From the IMG/VR virus record IMGVR_UViG_3300025759_000174, positions 1-44,651 of that record: a stretch of DNA of 44,651 bases. One strand, 5' to 3'. The notes under the pieces were generated by a model. That model was not told where the DNA came from, searched no databases, and saw only the letters and a list, made by a program, of their open reading frames with translations. The DNA comes from a virus. The position numbers and the translations under genes were made by a program. How positions within the stretch are numbered: the first letter of the stretch is position 1; each line of letters starts with the position of its first letter. Below, piece by piece: positions 21,131 to 30,519 of this stretch.

Positions 21131-24100
21131 TATACAATACCTCTTTGTCTTAATCTTATAGCTTTTTCTTCATCTGAAAGTAAAGCATTTTCTGTTGTGG
21201 TCAACCCTGATTGCATAGGCATTGGTGGTGTTGAAACAATTTGTGGGTTAGGTTGTGGTTGTTCCGGTAATGGTGGTGTTGGTATATCATTAATAGAAGA
21301 ACTTCTTTTTTCACCAGTTAAATAATCTTCTAATCTTATTTGATCTTGATACCTATCTTCTAAAGACATACCTGTCATATCCTGTTTCATTTCATTTAAA
21401 ATTTGCAATACTTCTTCATCTAAAGGTGCTTCAAATGTTAGTTGTTCAAATTGTTCTTCTAATTTTTCTCTTTGTTCTCTAACTTTTTTGCTATAACCTG
21501 GACTAATTTTAAATGGCAAATATTCACCTTCGTTCATAAAATTAAATTCTTTTCTAATTCCTCTATCTACGTAAAGTTTTTTCATAGCATCTTCATCAAC
21601 TTCTAAAATTCTTGCTAACTCATTTATATTTTTTTGTTTTCTCATAGCTTTAAATCTTTGTCGATTAGCTATGTAGTATCTTTCAATAATATCATCTCTA
21701 GATATTTCTCCCCCTTTTGTTGTTGGGGATGTTAATAAACTTCTTGTTCCTGCAACTGATTTTTTAAATTCATATATTTTATATGGCATACTTTTCATTG
21801 GATCTAGTTTTACTCCTCTTAAACCATAAAAACCTGCTATTTCATCATCTACATTAAATTTCTCGCCTCTCGGTCCTGGTTTATCTTGTATGGCAGAACC
21901 TAATCTTTTAAATTGTTTGAAAGAAAAAGGAGCTGTTGCTTCTATTGTATACTCAACTGCTTTTGAAATTTTTTCTCCTTGAGGTGCATCTTCATTCCAT
22001 ATTCTATAACCCTCTTTTGTTTCTCCATCTCTAACTAAAATGTCTAGCATTGTTGCATACCAAATAGATGGTTCAATAAACGGTCTAGCTAATCTTGACA
22101 TACCTCTTGCCAGACCTTCATATAAACCAGGTATTAAAGGTTTTGAAGGATCAATAACTCTTTGTTCTTCAACAGCAGCTAACGCAGCAGTAATTGGGTT
22201 AGTTAAAGTATCATAAACAAATGCACCGGATGCATCTATGTAATTTAGTGAACCATCCTCATCTCGAGTAAGAAATATAATAGATTCTTTTGAATAGTAT
22301 GGAACAAATTCTCTGGCTGCTGCTGCCATATCTTTAGTTATACCATATAAGTTTCTTGTTACTTCACCTATTACTGGTATGGCAATTCCTATCGTTGTTG
22401 CTGCAGATGCTAATCTTTTATAACCAATTGCAGCTGTGATAGGATTTTTTGCTTCTTTAAGAGCGATCTCAATTAAATTTACACCATTTCTTAAAATTTC
22501 AGCAGGCCATGCTAAGAAGTTTCCTAAAGGTAATCTCCGAACAGCTTGAACTAATCTACCTACATAGCCATAGTTTGGCATATAGTTTCTAACTAAATTT
22601 GCAGCTGTCTTCATTAACTCTAAATCTGAAGGCATTTGTTTTATTTTACCTGCATTAAAAGCAGCTGTGTAAGCTTTTTTATAACTATCAAAGTCACCTA
22701 AGAAAGAAAAAATTTTCCAAAGATCATCTTCAGCTACATACAAGTCTCCAGCTTTTGTATATAAATTTTTTAATCCTTGACCAAATCTACCAAAAAATCT
22801 TTGATAAACATCCCCACCTTTTCCAATGTCATCTAATACTCCTGCAATATCTCTTGCTACAGCAGAAGAATTTACTACTTGTTCTTCTAATAAAAATTTA
22901 TACATAGCCTGATCTTTAGGTAAATTACGATAAAGTAATTGAGGTTGAACTGTATTGAAAGCTTGTTTAAAATTTTTAACTACTGTAATTGGATTTTTAA
23001 AAACATTACCAGAAGCCATAGCAAATATACTAGAACCAACAAAGTTTCTTGTATGTGTAAAAGGACCCAATATTGTTTTTGATATTTGAGTTGCACCTTT
23101 TGGTATTAAAATTAAATGTTTATAAAAAGCATTTTTAGCAAATTCATCAAAAGGTATTTTCTCTGCAAATTGTAAAGCGTCAGCAAATTTTTTACTTGTA
23201 AAATATCCATTCAATGGATTTGTGTAAGCACTCTCACCTAAAGGCGATTTTATTTGTAAACCATTTTTACTAGTAATTAATTGTTGGTTAGGTAAATTTT
23301 TTATAGCCTGTAGTCTTGTTGGATACACAACTGCTCGTTTACCTTGTTTAATTAACTCTTCACTATTTTTTAATACATTTGAATACAACTCATCTTTAGC
23401 AACTATCGATGCTAAATCATTTATAGTGTTTATAATTGTGTTTCTGATATCTCTTTTTTGTCCAAATAATCTTTGAAAATCTCGTAAATCATCTTTTGTT
23501 TTTATTAACTTACCAGGTTTGAAAACACCTTTTTTAAAACTATCTGCAATGTTTATAAGCTGTGTTTGTGTATCATCTAAAGCATTTAATTTAGTCATAA
23601 AGAAACGTGGTGTTTTAGTTACTTCATCTATCTGTACGTTTTTTATAATATCATCTACTATTAAATCTAATTCTGTATCAGCTAGTTTAACTCCTTCTGA
23701 TTTACCATATCTATCTATAACAGATTTTACAGCATTTACATTGGCTTCAGCTGGTTTATAATTAGCCCAAGGTAAAATACTTCTGTCTGTTGATATTTTG
23801 TATTCTGATGTAAACATATTTTTCATACGATCAGACATTATTTCGTTAAATTGTTTTGAACCAACATTTAAATTTTTACTTGTAAGCAAAGCATTTTTAA
23901 ATATGTTAAATTCATTTCTAATTTTTATTAAATCGGAGACGATAGCTTTTTGATCATTTGCAGTAATATCAAGTTCGTCTGCAAATTTTTTAAATTCTTT
24001 CATTGTTTTTGAATCAAAACCATTAAATATAATTTTATTATTTTTAACTACATCTTGACCTCCTGTTAAAAGTTCATCTACTCTTCCTATAATTCTTTTA

Positions 24101-25275
24101 AATGCTGGACTACCTTTTGAAATACCGGATCGTTTTGCAATATCAAATAATGTTTTATCTATATCTAATATCAAATCTTTTGATGTAACTTGTCCTGCAT
24201 TAATTTGACCTTCTACTTTTTTAGTTCCTTCAAACAGTTTTTGTTCTTTAAACCCTCTTGGTCTTAAATCTGCTGCAAATCTATCTATCCATCTATCAAT
24301 AGCTTTGTTACTATAAGCAAGTTTATCTCCTTGCTCGATTAATTTATTTGTTACCTTTCCTAAACCATAGCCTACAACAACAGATATCAAACCTGTGTCA
24401 GCTCCAAACTTAAATCTGTTTGTTAAATTTCTAACAGCTTCGTCTTTAGCATCTTCTCTTTTTACTCTATCTAATCGTGTTGGAAAATCAAAACCAATTA
24501 ATTCATTTAATGCTTCTATATCTCCTAACGTACCTATGTCTTCAGTTTCTGCTACAAGACCTGCACCAATTCCACCACCAATACCTATAGCTATGTATTT
24601 ATTTTTACCTGATAATTTATTTAATTCTTTTGCTTTTTCTAAAGCTTTAACCATGTTTTTATTTGGTTTAGCAACTTTTCCTACTTTAGCTGCCTTTATA
24701 TAATTGTTAGCTATTTGTTTAGCTTTATTTCCTAAATATAAAGTTCCAGATGCTCCTGCTCTACCTCCAACATATAATTGAGTAAATGCAGAAGTTAATC
24801 TACCTACAGCATCTTGATATGCAATTTCTTCTGCTCCTCTTTCTAATTTTCCAAAAACAGACTCATCAAAATCTTTTTCTAGTTTAGCAAATAAACCTGC
24901 ATCTTTTTTTATATTCTCTTCACCCAATGCATCAACTATCGCACCAGTTAAAGTATAAGCGTTTTTTGCTATTTTTAGTGAAGCATCAAGCACACCAATA
25001 ACACCTGTTTCTAATATTGTGTATTCATTTGAGGGAACTTCTTCCCCTTTTATTGTTCTGTATAATTTTTCTGCTGCGGTAAATCCTGTAGTAAAAACAG
25101 GCGCTCCTTGTTTATATGATTCTGGTAATTTATCTGAATCAAGATCTCCAGGTTTAAAGGCAGGTTGACTATAATTTTCTGTTTCGATCGCTACTTCATC
25201 AACATCAGGAAGTTCATCCAAGTTAGGAGTTTGTGGTAATTTTTTACTGTTTTCAAGTTCTGTTTTTGAAGACAT
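21130..25275 (-). CDS. giant internal virion / DNA-ejection protein (1381 aa)
   Basis: The largest gene of the window. The product has hydrophobic or glycine-rich segments near residues 226-245 (KYIAIGIGGGIGAGLVAE), 285-305 (GADTGLISVVVGYGLGKV) and in the C-terminal half (AATTIGIAIPVIGEV), interspersed with long helical parts, an RLPLGNFLAWPAEILRNGV stretch and a proline- and glutamine-rich end. This mix of soluble helices and membrane-insertable stretches is typical of internal virion proteins that line the ejection channel in podoviruses. It follows smaller virion genes with short spacing. I see no peptidase or lysozyme motif. Confidence 0.72.
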   Translation of the reverse strand: MSSKTELENSKKLPQTPNLDELPDVDEVAIETENYSQPAFKPGDLDSDKLPESYKQGAPVFTTGFTAAEKLYRTIKGEEVPSNEYTILETGVIGVLDASLKIAKNAYTLTGAIVDALGEENIKKDAGLFAKLEKDFDESVFGKLERGAEEIAYQDAVGRLTSAFTQLYVGGRAGASGTLYLGNKAKQIANNYIKAAKVGKVAKPNKNMVKALEKAKELNKLSGKNKYIAIGIGGGIGAGLVAETEDIGTLGDIEALNELIGFDFPTRLDRVKREDAKDEAVRNLTNRFKFGADTGLISVVVGYGLGKVTNKLIEQGDKLAYSNKAIDRWIDRFAADLRPRGFKEQKLFEGTKKVEGQINAGQVTSKDLILDIDKTLFDIAKRSGISKGSPAFKRIIGRVDELLTGGQDVVKNNKIIFNGFDSKTMKEFKKFADELDITANDQKAIVSDLIKIRNEFNIFKNALLTSKNLNVGSKQFNEIMSDRMKNMFTSEYKISTDRSILPWANYKPAEANVNAVKSVIDRYGKSEGVKLADTELDLIVDDIIKNVQIDEVTKTPRFFMTKLNALDDTQTQLINIADSFKKGVFKPGKLIKTKDDLRDFQRLFGQKRDIRNTIINTINDLASIVAKDELYSNVLKNSEELIKQGKRAVVYPTRLQAIKNLPNQQLITSKNGLQIKSPLGESAYTNPLNGYFTSKKFADALQFAEKIPFDEFAKNAFYKHLILIPKGATQISKTILGPFTHTRNFVGSSIFAMASGNVFKNPITVVKNFKQAFNTVQPQLLYRNLPKDQAMYKFLLEEQVVNSSAVARDIAGVLDDIGKGGDVYQRFFGRFGQGLKNLYTKAGDLYVAEDDLWKIFSFLGDFDSYKKAYTAAFNAGKIKQMPSDLELMKTAANLVRNYMPNYGYVGRLVQAVRRLPLGNFLAWPAEILRNGVNLIEIALKEAKNPITAAIGYKRLASAATTIGIAIPVIGEVTRNLYGITKDMAAAAREFVPYYSKESIIFLTRDEDGSLNYIDASGAFVYDTLTNPITAALAAVEEQRVIDPSKPLIPGLYEGLARGMSRLARPFIEPSIWYATMLDILVRDGETKEGYRIWNEDAPQGEKISKAVEYTIEATAPFSFKQFKRLGSAIQDKPGPRGEKFNVDDEIAGFYGLRGVKLDPMKSMPYKIYEFKKSVAGTRSLLTSPTTKGGEISRDDIIERYYIANRQRFKAMRKQKNINELARILEVDEDAMKKLYVDRGIRKEFNFMNEGEYLPFKISPGYSKKVREQREKLEEQFEQLTFEAPLDEEVLQILNEMKQDMTGMSLEDRYQDQIRLEDYLTGEKRSSSINDIPTPPLPEQPQPNPQIVSTPPMPMQSGLTTTENALLSDEEKAIRLRQRGIV

Positions 25276-25284
25276 TACTTACTC

Positions 25285-26124
25285 CTATTTTAATAATATT
25301 AATGATTTCTGTCCATCGAAATAATATAAGTTACGTGTTACGGGATCTAAATAAACATTGTTTGGTTGTAAAGTACTTGGTGGATTTCTGTCAGGCGCTG
25401 CCCAAACATAATTACCTGTAGTTGTTTCTAATTCAAAATTTCTAGGTATAAGACCTTTTAATCTTCCTCCAACTTTTCTTCTAAAGTCTCCATCATTTGC
25501 TATTTTGTATTGTGTTTCTGCTAAAGCTTTAGCATCAGCATAGTTTAAAGAAGTATCTGTTTGTATTCTTTTTGTAATATCTTCTATCGTTTTTGTTCTT
25601 AAAGCATCTGATTTATCTACACCTTCTAATTCAGTTGTTCTAATTACATATTCAAATGTCTCATCATAACTTTGAAATTGTCTTTGATCTTCTGGTTTTT
25701 GAGATTCAATAGCCCAAAGATCTTTTGCTAATTTTTGATATTTTAAAAGTTTTTGATCGCTTGTTCCTGATAATGTTTTTAAAAATGTTTGTTGTCCAAG
25801 ATCTCTAGCTTTTTGTATTTTAGGTTCAAACATCTTTTGAAAGTTAGCACCTGTTTGTCCTAATGCTCCACCTAAGGTTTGAAACTGACCAGCTGGTGCA
25901 GCACTTGCACCAAACGCTCTTAAAAAATCTCTAACTTGTTCTCCATAAGCAGGCGTTGCTTGTTGTTGAACAGCTTGACCAACTTGTTTTGCAAATGCAG
26001 TTCTTGCAGGATCTAATGATCCTTCGTTATAATTTTTTCTTTTTTCTAAGTTAGCAGTAATACCTGTTCCATAAGGGTTAGGTCTGCCACCTCTAAACAT
26101 TGGTCTACGTAAAATTCTTGACAT
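25285..26124 (-). CDS. putative internal virion protein
   Basis: The 279-residue product starts MSRILRRPMFRGGRPNPYG, a basic glycine-rich opening, then alternates alanine- and glutamine-rich helices (TAFAKQVGQAVQQQATP, QTLGGALGQTGANFQKMF) with charged helices, and ends in strands (NNVYLDPVTRNLYYFDGQ). RRPMFRGG recalls a short opening used by several proteins of this phage group. It is nine bases from the giant virion gene and most likely a small internal or tail-associated protein. Confidence 0.6.
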   Translation of the reverse strand: MSRILRRPMFRGGRPNPYGTGITANLEKRKNYNEGSLDPARTAFAKQVGQAVQQQATPAYGEQVRDFLRAFGASAAPAGQFQTLGGALGQTGANFQKMFEPKIQKARDLGQQTFLKTLSGTSDQKLLKYQKLAKDLWAIESQKPEDQRQFQSYDETFEYVIRTTELEGVDKSDALRTKTIEDITKRIQTDTSLNYADAKALAETQYKIANDGDFRRKVGGRLKGLIPRNFELETTTGNYVWAAPDRNPPSTLQPNNVYLDPVTRNLYYFDGQKSLILLK

Positions 26125-26132
26125 AATAATTA

Positions 26133-27002
26133 CTACCTATACAAACTACCAAGACCACCTTGTGGTGATAGTCCTCCATAAACAGTACCAAAAGCTTGAG
26201 CTGCTGTTAAAGCTGGAGAAGTTACTTGAGGAGGAGAATAAACAGCTCCTGGAGTTCCTTGTGCAATTCCTCCAAATACATTTGTAGCTCCTGTTAATTG
26301 TTGTAATGGAAATTGTTGTGCTATTATATTAGCTTGCTGATTGGCATCTAAAATAGATTGTGAATATTGTTGAGCACCTGTTCCAGCTAAACCTAACTCT
26401 TGAGTAATTCCTCTTCCTAATTGTTGTTGAATTTGTGGAAGTGTTGTTACGTTTCCTAATGCTTGTTGTTGTAAAGCTTGAGCTTGTTGTAAACCTTGTT
26501 GTCTTATTGCAGCTATTTGTGCTGCATCAGAAATATCTCTTTGTCTTTCATATTCAGCTCTTTGTACACCTTCTCTACCACTACCAAAAGCTCCAGCGCC
26601 AATAGCTTCAGCTGCTAGTCTTGTTCTTCCCGCTGCTCGTTGCTCGTCTAATAAAGTTTGTGTCGTGTCGATAACTTCTTGTTGATATGGAGACATGTAA
26701 GATTGATATGCAGATGGATCTAATAAACCTTCTGCTCTATCTAAAAATGGTTCGTATTGTGCAACTCCTGTACCTTGACCAACACCTGTAACAGCTCCGG
26801 TATCTGGTGAAAATTGTAAAGAACCTAATCCAGCTTGTGTTGCACTTCTTTGTTGAGCTGCTTGAATAAGAGGACTGACTTGAGAAATCTGTGGCGTAAT
26901 GCCAGTTACATCATATGCTTGACCTTCTGCAGGTAAAGTTGATGCAAGAACGTCTGAAAGTCTTTCACCTAGTGGTTCTAAAAATGGTTGTGGGTATGCC
27001 AT
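26133..27002 (-). CDS. Gln/Ala-rich virion protein
   Basis: The 289-residue product has two Q/A-rich helical blocks (LIQAAQQRSATQAGLG; IRQQGLQQAQALQQQALG) separated by a conserved-looking DPSAYQSYMSPYQQEVIDTT part and an RTRLAAEAIGAGAFGSGREG turn, with a GGLSPQGGLGSLYR end. DPSAYQSYM...VID is a pattern I associate with internal or tail proteins of marine podoviruses. RAAGRTR is encoded by two GC-rich heptads (26632-26645). The start overlaps the stop of the next gene upstream by one base. Confidence 0.62.
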   Translation of the reverse strand: MAYPQPFLEPLGERLSDVLASTLPAEGQAYDVTGITPQISQVSPLIQAAQQRSATQAGLGSLQFSPDTGAVTGVGQGTGVAQYEPFLDRAEGLLDPSAYQSYMSPYQQEVIDTTQTLLDEQRAAGRTRLAAEAIGAGAFGSGREGVQRAEYERQRDISDAAQIAAIRQQGLQQAQALQQQALGNVTTLPQIQQQLGRGITQELGLAGTGAQQYSQSILDANQQANIIAQQFPLQQLTGATNVFGGIAQGTPGAVYSPPQVTSPALTAAQAFGTVYGGLSPQGGLGSLYR

Positions 27003-28036
27003 TATACTTTGCCTCCTTCTTCTAATTTTTTCATAAGAGCGTACATTCTTTCAGAGCCTTCTTCTACGTCTCCGCCTCCCATACCTCTTACCGCATCTGC
27101 TGTAAAAACAAATTCATTATTTGATAACATTGCTGGAATGTCATCTTCTTTTTCTTTTATTCCAACTGGTGGTATAAATCCACCTGTTTCTCTTAAATCC
27201 ATTTCTGTTACACCTTTAGGGTTTTGTCTAATAGGTAAACCTTCATACATTGATGCTTGCATAGCATTTTCGCTTGCAGTATCTCCCATAGCGTAATTCA
27301 TTCTAGCATTCATAATACCACCATCCATAACTGGTGCTCTTACTACATCTTTTAGTTCATCTGGTGTTTCAACTTCGTATCTAGCTAAGTTAGAAGGATC
27401 TTTATATCGTTCTGTATATTTAGCTACTTCTGCTTTGTATTGATTAAATTCGTTTTCTAATCTATTTTTTAAATCTTGTTGTTCTTTGTAAGTTAAACCA
27501 GCTAATGTTCCTGCTGCAGCTAATGCAATTAAATTTTGATAAGTTTTCATTGTTTCATTTGAAATTCCTAGGATACCCTCACCGCTTCTTCTAGTACTTC
27601 CCATATCAACACCTACTTTCATATCTTCTGGTCTTTCAAATTCAGGGAAAGTACTCATCATAGCTATGTCTTTAATTGTTGGCTGTCCAAATCCAGGTGT
27701 TTGAAATATTGAACCTGATTGTCCCATGTTTCCAGTTGCAAAAGGATTTAATCCATATTGTCCGCCACCTGTTCCTGGAACAAATCCACCTATATCTAAT
27801 CCTTGGTAATCTCCACCAACACCAGAAGCTCTTACACCAGTATATGCTTGTGCGTATGGTTGATAAGGATTTGGAATAACTGCAGCTGCTTGTATAACAG
27901 GGTCTGCAATTTTTGTTATTGATTTAACTGCTTTTTTAAGTGAGCTTCCCAAACCATATTGTTCTCTTGGCATTGCATTCATAATACCACCGCCCATGTA
28001 TAATTGTCTATTCATCTGTCCTCTTGATATTGTCAT
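27002..28036 (-). CDS. putative virion protein with repeated GGGIMNA motif
   Basis: The 344-residue product opens MTISRGQMNRQLYMGGGIMNA followed by MPREQYGLGSS, then hydrophobic and glycine-rich stretches, and near residue 236 has a second VMDGGIMNARMNYAMG. The end carries IPAMLSNNEFVFTADAVRGMGGG. The RGQMNRQL...GGI..PREQYGLGS opening and the L..NEFV.TADAV..MG end recur in uncultured marine phage virion proteins of unknown function. Placed among internal virion genes, it is probably structural. Confidence 0.66.
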   Translation of the reverse strand: MTISRGQMNRQLYMGGGIMNAMPREQYGLGSSLKKAVKSITKIADPVIQAAAVIPNPYQPYAQAYTGVRASGVGGDYQGLDIGGFVPGTGGGQYGLNPFATGNMGQSGSIFQTPGFGQPTIKDIAMMSTFPEFERPEDMKVGVDMGSTRRSGEGILGISNETMKTYQNLIALAAAGTLAGLTYKEQQDLKNRLENEFNQYKAEVAKYTERYKDPSNLARYEVETPDELKDVVRAPVMDGGIMNARMNYAMGDTASENAMQASMYEGLPIRQNPKGVTEMDLRETGGFIPPVGIKEKEDDIPAMLSNNEFVFTADAVRGMGGGDVEEGSERMYALMKKLEEGGKV

Positions 28037-28082
28037 AATTTAGCTAAATATTAGGCAGGCCTTGAATCCTGGAACGTCCACT

Positions 28083-28913
28083 TTACTTAATTTTTTGTTT
28101 GGCGTCAATCTTTTTTAAATCAAGCGTGAGGTCATCTATCAACTTACCCTTAAATTGATACTCTCCTACGTGAGAAATTTCATCTAACACATATAAATGG
28201 CATTTACCACCTATTGCTGTCCATCTTTTACAGAAGCCAAAGTCCTCACCATAATATCTCTTTGTTTCAGGCTCATGATAGGTATCAAAAAAATTGTAAA
28301 AATAAGGTCTTGGAACTTCTGCTCCGTTAATAATCGTAGGTTGTTTAATTTCTAAATTAGGGTAGGCCTTTATCATTCTATGAAATACATTTTTCTTAAT
28401 TAACATACATCCTGTTGGAGCGTGGGATACTTCAGCAACTCCTTCTTTAACTTTTATTTGATTACTACCTTCTATTTTTATAGGCCAAATAAAACCTAAT
28501 CTAGAAAGTTGTTCTCCGGTCATATTGGGTTGTTTTCTCTTTTCTACTTTATTCCAATCAATAGTTTTCATTGGATAAGGAGCAGCAATAACATCTACAT
28601 CTTTTTCTATCATTTTAAATATTGTTTCTGGCTTAAATTCAACATCAGAATCTATAAATAAGAAATGAGTATAAGGATGTTTATCACATTCTTCTAAAAA
28701 ATTAGAAACACAAAGGTTTCTACCTTGAGTAACCAAAGAAGATTTTAACAACGTAAAACTAACTAAAATACCTTGACCAAGACAAACTTGTTGAAACTTT
28801 AAAAGTGATTGAGTGTAGTGAATAGAACATTCTGAATGACAAGGTGTTGCTACAAAAATAGAAACTTTTTTACTGACAGGTTGGTTAATCCATATGGGTG
28901 TATTATTTTGCAT
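28083..28913 (-). CDS. glycosyltransferase, GT-A (DxD)
   Basis: The 276-residue product has VSIFVATPCHSE at the nucleotide-binding edge, THFLFIDSDVEF with a DSD motif (residues 88-90), a PTGCMLIKKNVF segment, and YYGEDFGFCKRW further on. DxD plus GED..FC.R is the GT2/GT-A pattern of phage enzymes. It overlaps the GT-B gene upstream by 11 bases, giving a two-gene sugar unit inside the virion operon. No membrane segment is seen. It may glycosylate a tail or capsid protein, or a host surface sugar. Confidence 0.82.
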   Translation of the reverse strand: MQNNTPIWINQPVSKKVSIFVATPCHSECSIHYTQSLLKFQQVCLGQGILVSFTLLKSSLVTQGRNLCVSNFLEECDKHPYTHFLFIDSDVEFKPETIFKMIEKDVDVIAAPYPMKTIDWNKVEKRKQPNMTGEQLSRLGFIWPIKIEGSNQIKVKEGVAEVSHAPTGCMLIKKNVFHRMIKAYPNLEIKQPTIINGAEVPRPYFYNFFDTYHEPETKRYYGEDFGFCKRWTAIGGKCHLYVLDEISHVGEYQFKGKLIDDLTLDLKKIDAKQKIK

Positions 28914-29832
28914 TTAGTATTCCTTTCAAAAAGTTAGTCCAAGCCATACCTATTTTATTCCAATTATAATATTGATTTGTATATTCTATTTGAAATTTTA
29001 AATGTTTTTGTATTCCAGGATTATTTAAATTAGGTGCTGCATTTTCAACAGCAAAAGCAAAATTAGCTGCTAAACTTAAATGATTATGTTGATAAGGAAC
29101 ATAGGTTGAAAACTCAGCACAAGTTTCATACAAAGCTCCAAAGTCTGTAGTAATAATGTATAAACCAGCTGCCATAGCTTCTACTGCAGATATACAAAAA
29201 GTTTCTTCCCAAATATTAGGATAAACAAACATATCATATTTATGTAAATTTTCTTTTATATATTCATTTGGTTTATATCCAATATAATTAACATTCGGTA
29301 GCTGTTTAGCTTGAGAATATAATTCTTCATAATGTTTATCATTCATTTGTTTAAATGCTGTGCCATATACTTCACAAGAAGAATAAACATCTAATTCTAT
29401 ATTAGGATTTTTTATAAGTTGCATCGTTGCTAACATTACATTTAATCCTCTCCAAGGTGTAGGATGAAAAATTAATTTTACTTTTTTATCTTTTTTTTGA
29501 AGATCTCTAGGTTTAATATTATCTATTCCATTTTTAATTACTAAACATTTTTCTGTTGGTACATCAAACTCTTTTCTAAATTGTTCATAATTCCAATGTG
29601 AGTTAAATACATACCAATCATATTTTTTGTGATTGTTTTTATCTAAAAACCAAGGTCTTAAATTAGGTTGATCATAAGAATTTTTTTGCCAAAGTATGTT
29701 TGGCTTTGTTGGATGTAACGGAATTTTTTCTGGAACTGAAGTTGTTATTTGAACTTTATCTAAAAAACTTTTATCAACATGCTTTTTTAAATATTCAAAC
29801 TGTAATTCAGTACCACCTCGTGGTTCTTGCAT
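28903..29832 (-). CDS. glycosyltransferase, GT-B family 4-like
   Basis: The 309-residue product has RGGTEL near the N-terminus, WYVFNSHWN, a central LIFHPTPWRGLNVMLAT strand-loop, and WEETFCISAVEAMAAGLYII with E210 and E218, the E-x7-E sugar-nucleotide signature of GT4. The chain is a little short for a full GT-B enzyme (usually 350-400), so part of the first domain may be missing. It is tightly linked to the GT-A gene downstream. Confidence 0.82.
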   Translation of the reverse strand: MQEPRGGTELQFEYLKKHVDKSFLDKVQITTSVPEKIPLHPTKPNILWQKNSYDQPNLRPWFLDKNNHKKYDWYVFNSHWNYEQFRKEFDVPTEKCLVIKNGIDNIKPRDLQKKDKKVKLIFHPTPWRGLNVMLATMQLIKNPNIELDVYSSCEVYGTAFKQMNDKHYEELYSQAKQLPNVNYIGYKPNEYIKENLHKYDMFVYPNIWEETFCISAVEAMAAGLYIITTDFGALYETCAEFSTYVPYQHNHLSLAANFAFAVENAAPNLNNPGIQKHLKFQIEYTNQYYNWNKIGMAWTNFLKGILNAK

Positions 29833-29835
29833 AAA

Positions 29836-30027
29836 TTACTTTCTGCCCATTACTTTTTGTAACAAATCTAATCCTTTGTTTGTTACAGTAATAGTAGTGT
29901 CTGTAGCTAAATCTTCGATAGAATGATTTTCTAAAAACAATTCTTTGCTATCATAACATTTATCCGTAGACTTACTTCTAAAAGTTTGTTTTGTTATCGT
30001 TTCTATTTTTGGTATTTCTTTATCCAT
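29836..30027 (-). CDS. small hypothetical protein
   Basis: The 63-residue product is charged and soluble (MDKEIPKIETITKQTFRSKS, KELFLENHSIEDLATD) with TTITVTNKGLDLLQKVMG at the end. It starts eight bases inside the 3' end of the virion gene at 30020. No family is recognised. It could be a chaperone or minor virion protein between structural and glycosyltransferase genes. Confidence 0.55.
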   Translation of the reverse strand: MDKEIPKIETITKQTFRSKSTDKCYDSKELFLENHSIEDLATDTTITVTNKGLDLLQKVMGRK

Positions 30028-30355
30028 TTTCTTGTGATCTATCTATCAGAAGATAGCTTACTTGTCCAGTGATCTGATTAGCAGCATCTGCTTGTGCTTT
30101 TAATACATCACCTTCTTCCATATTTATTATATCTTTAGCTAAATTTATAGAGGATTTGTTTAACTCCGCATGTGATATCTCCACATCAGAACCACCAAAT
30201 TTCTTAAGAAATAGATCTACATCTACATTACTAGCTGTTGCATGACTAGCTTGAACTGCTTTAACTATCGCAACAGATGATGTGTTAATAGTTAACACAG
30301 TTGTCAAATTAGTTGTTGTTAAATTAAAAGTTTCGCTTTTATAAAAATTTGCCAT
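30020..30355 (-). CDS. small beta-rich virion protein (putative)
   Basis: The 111-residue product has alternating Thr/Asn-rich strands (FNLTTTNLTTVLTINTSS, ASNVDVDLFLKKFG) and a VSYLLIDR ending. Its make-up (MANFYKSETFNLTT) is like small head or tail proteins in marine phages. It overlaps the small upstream gene by one base (TAATG), placing it in the tail part of the operon. Function not established. Confidence 0.6.
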   Translation of the reverse strand: MANFYKSETFNLTTTNLTTVLTINTSSVAIVKAVQASHATASNVDVDLFLKKFGGSDVEISHAELNKSSINLAKDIINMEEGDVLKAQADAANQITGQVSYLLIDRSQENG

Positions 30356-30519
30356 TAACTAAGAAACCAGTTTTTCTGGTCCTCCTCATTTCTTATATCT
30401 TGTTTATATCCAAAATTAAGTTGATTTTTTAGAGTATCCAAGGCTTCAATAAGTTGTCTTTGATTATCAACTTTATACTCATCTACTGGATCTGGAAAAA
30501 CTGGTGTTATTGTACCCAT
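30355..30519 (-). CDS. 54-residue conserved small protein
   Basis: The product starts MGTITPVFPDPVDEYKVDN and continues RQLIEALDTLKNQLNFGYKQ with an EEDQKNWFLS end. The helix-forming L..ALD.LK.QLNFG and WFL end recur in small genes behind large tail genes of marine phages. The ATG touches the stop of the 647-residue tail protein, and its stop overlaps the next ATG (TAATG), so it bridges two virion genes. Function unknown. Confidence 0.68.
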   Translation of the reverse strand: MGTITPVFPDPVDEYKVDNQRQLIEALDTLKNQLNFGYKQDIRNEEDQKNWFLS

